A stretch of 64,000 nucleotides of DNA. It comes from Streptococcus infantis SK970. GTDB lineage: Bacteria > Bacillota > Bacilli > Lactobacillales > Streptococcaceae. The stretch is from the NCBI GenBank assembly GCA_000223255.2, contig AFUT01000008.1:124001-188000 (forward strand), read 5' to 3'. The notes beneath the pieces were generated by a model, which ran no database searches, was not told the origin of the DNA, and saw only the letters and a list, made by a program, of their open reading frames with translations. The position numbers and the translations under genes were made by a program. This document shows positions 46,672 through 54,819 of the stretch, piece by piece; position 1 is the first letter of the stretch; every line of letters starts with the position of its first letter.

Positions 46672-46743
46672 ACTCTCTATTGTACTGAAATCATGACTAG
46701 ATTGAAAACATCACAAACTTTCTACAAGACTCTTTCAAAAATA

Positions 46744-46770
46744 AAAGCCCTCCCTTATTGGGAAGGTTGT
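46744..46770 (-). terminator. terminator of the partition operon
   Basis: On the minus strand CCTTCCC pairs with GGGAGGG (one G-U) followed by CTTTTATTTTT. It lies 30 bases after the RHH gene. Confidence 0.65.
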
Positions 46771-46773
46771 TTG

Positions 46774-46805
46774 ATTATAATTATAAGTATAATTATAATT
46801 ATAAC
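46774..46805. repeat. TATAATTATA repeats, third cluster (parS-like)
   Basis: Two to three copies of the palindrome ATAATTATA lie in a row at the end of the RHH gene. The same motif recurs between the RHH gene and parA, and upstream of parA. Confidence 0.5.
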
Positions 46806-47026
46806 GATAAACTTTCGATTAGCTTATCAAGGTAATCTGATGCAGACTTTGCCCCAGCTGCTTTAGCAATTTCATCCAATTTTTTCCGATTGCTTGGTTT
46901 CAAAGTAAACTGAAATTGTTTCTTACGTTCAAAACTTTCAAAGTTGGCTACATCTGAAATCTGCTCAGGTTGATGGGTTGCTTCGATAATCTGCGAAATC
47001 TCTTTTTCTTTTGGTGTGAATGCCAT
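46799..47026 (-). CDS. ribbon-helix-helix partition partner (ParB/ParG-like)
   Basis: The 75-residue protein ends in a ribbon-helix-helix pattern: FQFTLKPSNRKKLDEIAKAA followed by SASDYLDKLIESL. The N-terminal 35 residues are charged and probably flexible, as in ParG/omega-type proteins that stimulate ParA. AGAAGGAG lies before the ATG. It is downstream of parA and bracketed by AT-rich palindromic repeats, the expected binding sites. Together they form a type Ib-like segregation module that can stabilise an excised element. Confidence 0.75.
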   Translation of the reverse strand: MAFTPKEKEISQIIEATHQPEQISDVANFESFERKKQFQFTLKPSNRKKLDEIAKAAGAKSASDYLDKLIESLSL

Positions 47027-47040
47027 GACAATCTCCTTCT

Positions 47041-47095
47041 AATTATATTTATAATTGTATTTGTGTTTATAAATATAATTATATTGTATCATAAA
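47041..47095. repeat. TATAATTATA repeats between the RHH gene and parA
   Basis: AATTATATTTATAATTGTAT followed by TTTATAAATATAATTATATT contains four partly overlapping copies of the same AT palindrome found at 46774 and 47925. Confidence 0.55.
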
Positions 47096-47885
47096 TTTTT
47101 GAAAAAGTCTGCTCCAGCTCAGCGAAAAACTTTTTGTGTTTTTGATAAAGCTCAGGATTCTCCTTCATATCTGCAATAGAGATCTTATCAATCGTGGAAT
47201 GATTGAATAACTCTTTTGCTGGTACGATACCTAGAAGGTTGTCTGTTCCCTTCTCTTTAGCTTCAAGTCCCAGAGCTTCCAGTAACTCTCTTGATGATCC
47301 ATAGTTCGGTCGGATCATATTTGCTAAGAAATATAGCTCAGCAGTAATGTATGATTCCCTTGTACGATAGTCAATTACATCCTTTCTGAATGCTTCTAAC
47401 CGAGTTGATAGATTGAATTTGGCATTATAACCAAACTCTGAAGGAGTCAAGGGACTAATAATAGCGTGACTGACCGCAACAGCATTTTTAGTAGCTGTCG
47501 CAAAGTCTGGTCTACAATCAATCAAGATATAGTCAAACTGATCCAACTTTTTCTTTTCGTAGTTATCCTCTAGCCAAAGATAAAGTAACATATTTTTCTT
47601 ATCGCTGTTCTCCAGATCTCGTTCCACCGTGTCAAGCTGAACTGAACCTGGAATTAGACTGATATTTTCCTTGACTTGCTTAATATCCACGTCGCCACCT
47701 TTGAAGGCATTCGCAATCGTATTCTTACTTTCGTAAATATTGTAGCACTGAGTCAAATTACACTGATGGTCTAAATCTATAAAGAGAACCTTATGACCTT
47801 TCTTAGCTAACCATTCTCCATAATTAAATGTCAAAGTTGTTTTTCCAACACCGCCTTTGATAGCGGCAAATGTGATAATCTTCAT
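47079..47885 (-). CDS. parA: ParA-family ATPase
   Basis: The 268-residue protein carries the deviant Walker A KGGVGKTT at residues 10-17, Walker A' LFIDLDHQCNLT and Walker B DYILIDCRPDFA. There is no N-terminal helix-turn-helix, so it is a small type Ib-like ParA. It moves or segregates the excised element together with the RHH protein. Its promoter region (47886-47975) holds TATAATTATA repeats, which suggests autoregulation by the RHH partner. Confidence 0.93.
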   Translation of the reverse strand: MKIITFAAIKGGVGKTTLTFNYGEWLAKKGHKVLFIDLDHQCNLTQCYNIYESKNTIANAFKGGDVDIKQVKENISLIPGSVQLDTVERDLENSDKKNMLLYLWLEDNYEKKKLDQFDYILIDCRPDFATATKNAVAVSHAIISPLTPSEFGYNAKFNLSTRLEAFRKDVIDYRTRESYITAELYFLANMIRPNYGSSRELLEALGLEAKEKGTDNLLGIVPAKELFNHSTIDKISIADMKENPELYQKHKKFFAELEQTFSKIYDTI

Positions 47886-47924
47886 TTGATATCCTCCTGT
47901 TTTTCTATACTTCTATTATATCAC

Positions 47925-47972
47925 TATAATTATATTTGTCAATATGTTTATAATTATATTTATAATTATTTT
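47925..47972. repeat. TATAATTATA repeats in the parA promoter (parS/operator-like)
   Basis: CTATAATTATATTTGTC, GTTTATAATTATATTTATAA and further copies form an array of AT palindromes directly upstream of the parA ribosome site. Confidence 0.55.
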
Positions 47973-47987
47973 TCACAATGAAGTTTC

Positions 47988-48102
47988 TACTTTCCTTTCG
48001 CCAGCAATTCCTAGAAAAGGTTATCTCTCCAAATGTAAAGAGAACTGTTCTCTCTGTATTGAAATCATGACTAGATTGAAAACATCAAAAACTTCTACAA
48101 GG
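47988..48102 (-). mobile_element. decayed internal-deletion remnant of ISLre2
   Basis: 47991-48058 matches 46466-46534 (CTTTCGCCAGC, CTAGAAAAGG, CTCTCCAAATGTAAAGA and TCTCTCTGT in the same order). 48059-48102 matches 46685-46727 (TGAAATCATGACTAGATTG through CTACAAG). About 150 bases present in the full copy are missing, so the remnant keeps only the transposase start and the IS end. The relaxase stop codon lies inside it. Confidence 0.75.
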
Positions 48103-49727
48103 TTTTTTCATCCTCAAAACGTCGGTCAACTTTCTCTTCACGACTACGCACGTGCTCCTTAATATCTCTATAATCTGTGTAATGTTTTAGAGTATCGTCA
48201 AAGAACTCTTGTAAGGCTCCTTTTTCAATCTGGAATTGTTTGATCAGTTGACTGACATCTTCCAATCCCATATCTTTTGGAACTCCTAAATCATCCAATA
48301 GTTGTACCGCCGCAAGACTATTTTCTGGAGATTGCTGGATGGCTAAAAGTGCTCCTTCAATTTTATGATAACGTCCAAGTCGCTCATCTAGCTGTCTTAA
48401 TTCCTCCTGGGTAGCCTCTATCTTTTCATTAAAGCGCTCCTCCAAATGTTGAAATTGTGTTCCATCTGTCACGCCATGCTCGACTAAGAAATTATATTCC
48501 TTAATCAGTTCACGCATAGAGGAAATTTGAGCGTTTTTAGTTACAAGTGTTTCTCCATTTTGTTTGGCCAATTGCCTTGCGACAGTCAAGCCCATCATGT
48601 ACCTATTTTTTGAGATTGATCAGGATTGAGAAAATAAAAATAGTCTTTCTCTTTGATATAGATGGTATAATTTCCATCCTCATTTTTATCAACTTTATGA
48701 GAAGGTATTAAAATTGTACCACTATTTAAAGCTCCCATATCCATCTGCACGTAAATGCCTTGCTTGCTTTCTTGCTCGACCTGCCAGGATTCCACTTCCA
48801 ATTTCAATTCAAAATCATTTGCCGTTTTTCTTTTGATTCTTGATATTGTTCTTTCAATTCCTCCACATCAAAAACTAACTGATTCTTAGAAATTCTCTCT
48901 TTTATTTTTTCAAGAGAATAGAGTCCTTTCTTCGATAATGTATCATCTCGGACATTTCTTTGTTGGGGCTGATCGAGCAATTTATACTTCACAAATTTTC
49001 CAGAGAAATCAATCTGAAGATTAAGCGCAGCTGCCTTTTGTTTGAAATCTTCTAACGACAAAGAGTGCTTCAGAAGAAAATCAAGACGTTCCTTGATTTC
49101 AAACCGATAATTATTTTGTCTCCGCCAAGCAGAATACTTTGTATAAGAATTTTTCATAGTAGGCTCAATAATTTTAGCGCCATATCGTGCCGCATGTTTG
49201 TCCGAAATGGCTCTCAAATTTTTCAAGGTTTTCTTTCCCCAGCGAAATTTCTTGAGCGTTGAGGTATTGGTGGTATTAAGTATGATATGGTTATGAAGAT
49301 GATCTTTATCCGTGTGGGTTGCGATCACAAACTCATAATTTCCACCTGTCAATTCTAACATCGTTTGACGGCCAATTTCATGAACCTGCTCAGGAGTCAA
49401 GTTATCATCTGGAGAAAAAGACTGGATAATGTGATGAGCCAATACTTGTTTTCCTGAAGATAATTCTTTCAAGTCATCATCTCCTTTTTTAAAGGCTGCA
49501 GCTAATTTTGTCATGACCATTTCTTCATCTGCTACACTAAAATCAGAGATCCCATTTCCAGATACTAGCTTCATTTGAAGCTCACCATTATGATAGACAA
49601 GAGGAAAATCAAGATCACTTTCTGCAGTTTCTGATACAAGAGTTTTCGCTTCATTCAGAATATAGCGTACAGCTATTTTTAAATTGGAAGGAGTTTTAAT
49701 TTGTTTGGGTGTTTTGATTACTACCAT
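48095..49727 (-). CDS. MobA/VirD2-type relaxase (frameshifted)
   Basis: The repaired protein has about 544 residues. The N-terminal relaxase domain (MOBP-like) has a candidate catalytic tyrosine at Tyr22 (AVRYILNEAKT) and the metal-binding histidines in THTDKDHLHNHIIL (His138, 143, 145, 147). The C-terminal half is coiled coil (EERFNEKIEATQEELRQLDE). Two breaks are single missing bases, plus-strand T5 48825-48829 and T6 48606-48611. It nicks at oriT and carries the strand into the recipient. The gene overlaps mobC by seven bases. Its last codons and stop lie within an IS remnant, so the natural C terminus may be lost. Confidence 0.87.
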
Positions 49728-50113
49728 TCGTCATACGTCCTTATTGTTTTCGCTTTTCGTTCCTGTAAACTTTTCTTCTCCGCACTAGAAAGTTTGACAG
49801 CCACCATCTCTTTCAACTCAGATAGATAGTCAATGACTTGTGCCACTTCCTCTGGCGTAACCCCTTGATTTTCATTGGCATGTTTGGCAATTTGGTTGAT
49901 GTTCGTACCCACTCGATTGATAGCAACTCGAAGGTCTTTCAATTCGGAAAAATCAACTTGAACCACCTTCCCTTGCACCAATTGATTCTTCGCATAGTAT
50001 TGAAAAGATGGAACTCCCATTTGAGCCATCGCAGTTTTAATTTGACGATCCTCCTCTGGTGTTAGTCGTATCAATTTTTGTATATAGCGTTTTCTATTTT
50101 CTCGTTTCTGCAT
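49721..50113 (-). CDS. MobC-like relaxosome protein
   Basis: The 130-residue protein begins RKRYIQKLIRLTPEEDRQIK, a ribbon-helix-helix pattern, and has the MobC signature LRVAINRVGTNINQIAKHAN near residue 65. It binds oriT and helps the relaxase open the strands. It is the first gene of the relaxase pair, directly downstream of the oriT-like region. Confidence 0.88.
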   Translation of the reverse strand: MQKRENRKRYIQKLIRLTPEEDRQIKTAMAQMGVPSFQYYAKNQLVQGKVVQVDFSELKDLRVAINRVGTNINQIAKHANENQGVTPEEVAQVIDYLSELKEMVAVKLSSAEKKSLQERKAKTIRTYDEW

Positions 50114-50169
50114 TATTTTTTATCCTCTTTCTCTCAAAGTCTCTGGCATTTTCTGACCAGGCATCAGCC

Positions 50170-50300
50170 CCTGACTTCCTTGTGGCAAGCGTAGCAAATG
50201 GATATCCATTTGCGAAATTTAAAAAAATCAGAGAAGGAGAACCTTATAGTTTTCCTTCTTGATTTTCTCAGTTTTGGGGAAATCCCCAAGCCCCTTTTCT
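50170..50300. other. candidate origin of transfer (oriT)
   Basis: The gene-free stretch 50114-50385 upstream of mobC holds four inverted repeats: CTTG-TGG-CAAG (50179-50189), a 20-base perfect palindrome GCAAATGGAT/ATCCATTTGC (50194-50213), GAAGGAGAAC/GTTTTCCTTC with one G-U pair (about 50233-50258), and TTGGGG-AAAT-CCCCAA (50275-50290). The position next to mobC-relaxase and this density of repeats are typical of MOBP oriTs. The nic site cannot be located by eye. Confidence 0.5.
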
Positions 50301-50385
50301 ATATTTTTAGGAGTACAACTTCTAACATTTTATCGTAACCAACTGAAGATGTTTTTGAAAATAGATGATTGCTTATCACTATTTT

Positions 50386-50745
50386 CTACATTTTTTCTTC
50401 CTGACCTTGTAACTTTTCAGCTAGGACAGAAAGTTGTTGAGTAGTTAAAGGCTGGAAAATAGACTGCCCAATTTGTATTTCAGTCAGAAAGATTTTTTCT
50501 GTGAGTACAGCTTGAAATTCTTCATCTGTAATCATCTTGAGTAGCTCAATATTTTCTTCTTCCCACTCCAAAAGAGCAGGATCTCCTTCAGGTAGTTGAG
50601 ACTGTTCTTCCTCTAGTTGTTCCAGAACTTTTTGGCGAGTCAAGTCTTTAGCGTTTGGCAATACTCCTATAACTCTGTCTCCATCCATGATTGGAATAAA
50701 GTCTGAAAGGATGATGATCAGTTGTTCTTCTTGTTCATTAGTCAT
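50386..50745 (-). CDS. hypothetical acidic protein of the conjugative element
   Basis: The 119-residue protein is strongly acidic, starts MTNEQEEQLIIILSDFIPIM and contains VLEQLEEEQSQLPEGD. No family is recognised. It follows the giant polyvalent gene by 48 bases on the same strand and precedes the oriT-like region. A role in regulation or as a DNA mimic could be imagined from its charge, but nothing supports a specific function. Confidence 0.65.
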   Translation of the reverse strand: MTNEQEEQLIIILSDFIPIMDGDRVIGVLPNAKDLTRQKVLEQLEEEQSQLPEGDPALLEWEEENIELLKMITDEEFQAVLTEKIFLTEIQIGQSIFQPLTTQQLSVLAEKLQGQEEKM

Positions 50746-50792
50746 GAGTGTTGTCCTCCTTGATGATGATTTGTTTTAATTTGACCTTTGGT

Positions 50793-53700
50793 TTATTTTG
50801 GGTGTCCCGTTCGGTCATTTCGAGAAACCCTTCTCTTTTTTGATTGTGCATCTGCTTTCAACTCCTGCTTATGTTCTTCGACAGCTTGCTTATTCTGATC
50901 TTTAAACTTCTCCAGTTTTTGTTCAAAACTACGCTTCGTTTGTTTCTCTTGACTCAATCTTAATTGTTCCAATGCTTGATCCATCCGAACCATTAAACTT
51001 TTAGCTTCTTGTTGGACAATATCCAACTGTGCTTCTAAATCAGCAAGTGTCTCCTTATCAGCAGACCACCCAGATAGATAGGCAAAGGAATAATCTGACG
51101 TATCAATACCATAATATGAAGAAACAACATAAGCGACACTTTCAGCCTGGAGTTCAGCAGTGCTTCTAGTTAGTTTTCCTTTTGAGGATTATCTGCATGA
51201 TGCAACTCTGCATGAGCCATTTCATGTAAGAAAGTTTTAATAATTTGGGACTTGTTCATCTCATTACTACGTAAAACAATTTGATTTTCTGGGACAGAAT
51301 AATATCCACGTCTACTGTTTTCCATCTCTTCAAATCGAACCGATACATCATTTTCTTTTGCAATAGCCATCAGGGCACGGTAAAGATTCGCATAGTCCAA
51401 ATCAGTCAGCTGTTCTTTAACTTCTGCAGCTTTTGGCATCTCCTTTCCTTCTGTCTGACTAACATCAAAAACTGGTACTAAACCAAAGAATGTAACTGTT
51501 TCTGGTTTCCCGTTTTTATCCAATATTGGTTGGTTATTCTCATCCTTTTTGATCTTCGTCATAGGTTTAAAAATACGTAAAGCCTTCTCGCCCTTTTTTA
51601 CATGACGGCCAAAGTTTTCTTTCCACTGTTTGAAAGAAGCTACTTGCCTTGCTTCAGGATTTTGTGCAAGAATTAAGCGTAAGTTGCGATTAGAATAATT
51701 ATTTAGTTGACTCATTTTCGTTAGATAGTCTTTGTACTTATCTGAGTCCAGGAACTCCTTAATTCCTTCTTTAAGATGACGGCTTAATCCTGCCATATCT
51801 TTATTTTGAATAAAATCTGCGACTGCAAGACTGCTAGTTGCTAAAACAACTTCTTCAGCTTTTAGCTCCTCGTCGGCATCTATTATTTCTTTCCGATTAT
51901 TTTTAGTTTCATCTAATTCAGATTGAACCTTTTCTATAGCTTTTTTATCTAATTTACTAGCATATTCTATATATTCCTCTGAAAATCTTTCATCCATCAT
52001 CTCAGAAAGTGGGTATAGTTCAGATCCTATATCGTATCTTATACCGAATGTATAACTTTCTCCTTTTTCATTTTCAATATCAAAACTGGTTTTATAATAT
52101 CCATTTCCTTCAGGTCTTAAACGCTCATTTTCAAAATATAGAATTTCTATAAATTCTTCGTATGGTACTAGTTCATCTTCTTCAAACCTATCTCGAATAG
52201 CCTTGTTTTCACTCCAATTAAATCGAATGTATAGTCCTATATCTGTATTTTGAGTTAAATCTGCGACTGCAAGACTACCAGCTGCTAAAACAACTTCTTC
52301 CGCTTGTAGCCCCTCCTCGACATCTGGTTTAGAACCTGGTTTCGATCTAAAATCATACGGATTTGTTCCCTGCAGCAACTCCTCATCATCAGAAACTCCG
52401 TCAGCATCCGCATCACGTTTCAACTCCTGCTTATTGTGTCCTTGTTCTTCTAGCTTGATTTCTTCCTCTTGAAATTTCTCAAATTCATCTCGAACTGAGG
52501 CGATCGTTTGCTCAACTTTTTCTGATAATTCTTTAATTTCTTTTTGCCATTTTTCTACAAGAGCCACTTGTTCCATAGGTGAGTCCTTGACACCCAACTT
52601 CTCAAACCAAGCAGATAGATTTTCGACCTCAACACTATCCATTCCATCAAAAGAAATAAATCCTAGACGACTATCATGACTACTATCCGAAAAACCAATC
52701 GGACTATTTTCTAACACTCCGTAAGGTACTTGAGATAAAAGTTGTTCTGCGTAAGGAGTATCTTCCAAAGCGTAACTAAACTGAGAAATATCTAACTCAC
52801 TCGCCAATCTCTCCAGATGATACTGAGTGAATATGGTCCCATCTATCTTCATCAATTCTGGGTGCTCCCTCATTTCTCGTGTTCCAAGTCTTTCTTTATG
52901 AGCAATTGGGTTAATCTCCTCACCGATATTGTAACGAATGCCATCCTGGATCAATTCACCATCAGGAGCGTAGATACTAAACTGGACCTTTGTTGGAGAG
53001 ATGTAGCCTTCTGGGTTACCACCAGTCACTTGTTTTAGCCCTTCCTGATGTAACTGATAAAAGCTCTGGTTGGCCTTATATAGCTCCCTAGCGAAATCTT
53101 GATAAGATATCAGCTCGGTTTCTTTAAATGGCAATTTAGGCCCATCTGGTCGCTCCTCAGCCCATTGAAGACGTACATGGTAGTTCTCCTTATAGATGTG
53201 ATCTTGTTGCCATTCTTTATAAAAATCTGAATTTGTATCTAGGAGATGATCTGCACCAGCTGCAGCAACAATCTGATCAAAATTATCATTGTGCTGTTTT
53301 GCATAGTCAAGATACTGATTCCAGGCTTGATGAAATTCTTCTGGAGTTTTTGAGATATCACCTGGCACACCTAAATTATAGACAGTATCTAGGACTTGAG
53401 TAAACGTAGCCGAATCAAGTAGTAGGCTATTCAGTGTGTTCTCAGGAGTAGATTGTTCAATTTCTTTAGAAACTTCTTCATACTGCTTATTCTTCAAAAC
53501 TGATAGCATTTCTGCACCTTTGTCTTTAACATATTCTTCATTGATTGAAAGCTGCTCGATGTGACCATCTCGCTCTCTAAAGACACCTAAAATAATCTTT
53601 TCCTGGTTTGTCTGATCTAGTAGAAGATTAAGGCTTTTTCTTAATCGCATAAGACTAGCTGGTAGAACTGTACCATCTACTGTCCTAAAAGCAAGTAAAA

Positions 53701-54819
53701 CATCTTGGTCATTTGAACGAATTGCCTTATCCAAATTTAGGCTATGAAACTTTTCTACATCTGATAAGTCTCCAAAATAAAAGGACTCTGCATCTACTAT
53801 GGCAGGTAATTCAGGGAGAACTTTCAACTTATCAAATGCAGCACCTCTGTTGGCAATCAAAATATTATCAAATTGTCCATTTCCAGCAGCAAAATCCAAT
53901 AAAGTCTGTCCTGCAGTTTGCCCTTCTCTATAAGGGAAAATACCTGTTAAGTGCATGAAACTTTCTTTGTTATAGGAGATAGCAAGGCTATTTGTATCTG
54001 CACCATCCTGGTAAAAATAGGTAACTTGTGAATCTGCTACATTTTCTAAGTACCATTGAGCGGCATTTTGAAGATGAAGAGCATATCTGTTTAGTTTCAG
54101 CAAGTCTTTATCTGAAATAGGATGGTAGTTATCCTTATGAATTGACTTTCTTTCCTCATTTATGCTAAAATGAAGTAAAGGTTGAGATCGAGTTTGACTT
54201 GGTGACAAGTCATTCAAAGGTTGCGATACATTCGCTTCTGGTAGAGGTGCTGCCCCCTGAGTTTCTTCAGGAAAATCCCCGAGTTTTGTCTCAACCTTTT
54301 TGTTTTGTTCAGAATTATTAGTAGTCTCTTGTCCACCAAGAGACTTTTCTTTTCTTCTGAAGCCTCCATAATCTTAATGGGATGAGTCTCAAAACGTGAC
54401 ATCAAGTTATCCAATAATTCTCGACTTAAAACCACTTCTCCCTCTTGTTCTTCCAGATAGTGGAACAATGTATTTGGAGTTACCACAAAACCATAGGTAA
54501 AGTCTCTTGTTCCAGATTCAATCAATGGATACTCCAACATTCGCTCAACCGATTGTGATAGATTATCAAGGGTTCTTTCATCAAAATAGATGCCAAAACT
54601 GTCACTCGAAAGGCTTTCTATCTGCTTATTGGTATTGTAGGCTGCTATTGCAAGCTCACCAATAAATCGGGTTGAAATATCTACTCCCAAAGTTCTCTGA
54701 TGAGGTTTCAATGCTTGATACAAGGAATCTTGCTCAGAAGTCCCTTTTTCCTTGTATAAATCAATCGTTTGATCATCAATAGAGGTCAAAAGTGAATGAA
54801 TGGGAGACAACACTTCCAT
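50793..54819 (-). CDS. polyvalent protein, ArdC-type antirestriction and associated domains (frameshifted)
   Basis: This is the C-terminal two-thirds of a very large protein (about 1,340 residues here). It begins with a helical region (MEVLSPIHSLLTSIDDQTID). Two related LPD25-like modules follow (YHVRLQWAEER... and YIRFNWSENK...). Between them is a calcium-loop-like DADADGVSDDEELLQGTNP. The ArdC region (YLTKMSQLNNYSNRNLRLIL, FLHEMAHAELHH, then QAESVAYVVSSYYGIDTSDY) holds the HExxH-like metal site. A coiled-coil tail ends it. Breaks are single missing bases at T4 54345-54348 and T4 51174-51177. ArdC proteins protect incoming single-stranded DNA from restriction. The frame is probably continuous with the primase part upstream (join at T6, 54819-54824). 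Confidence 0.8.
51801..52326. repeat. direct repeats flanking a duplicated module in the polyvalent gene
   Basis: About 80 bases at 51801-51881 and 52245-52326 are near-identical (both contain TCTGCGACTGCAAGACT and GCTAAAACAACTTCTTC). They encode the repeated peptide EEVVLA..SLAVAD. They bracket about 445 bases encoding the second LPD25-like module. Confidence 0.85.

Larger units (their letters stand above)
45330..46735 (-). mobile_element. ISLre2-family insertion sequence
   Basis: One transposase gene fills about 1.3 kb. The outer limits are estimates: the right end is set at about 46727-46735, where similarity to a second, decayed copy at 47988-48102 stops (after CTACAAG); the left end is taken near the terminator at 45336. 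Terminal inverted repeats and a target duplication could not be defined by eye. Confidence 0.6.

Noticed and set aside
46774..47972. TATAATTATA arrays as a CRISPR or replication iteron set
   Set aside because: Units are short, overlapping palindromes without unique spacers, and no replication protein gene is adjacent.
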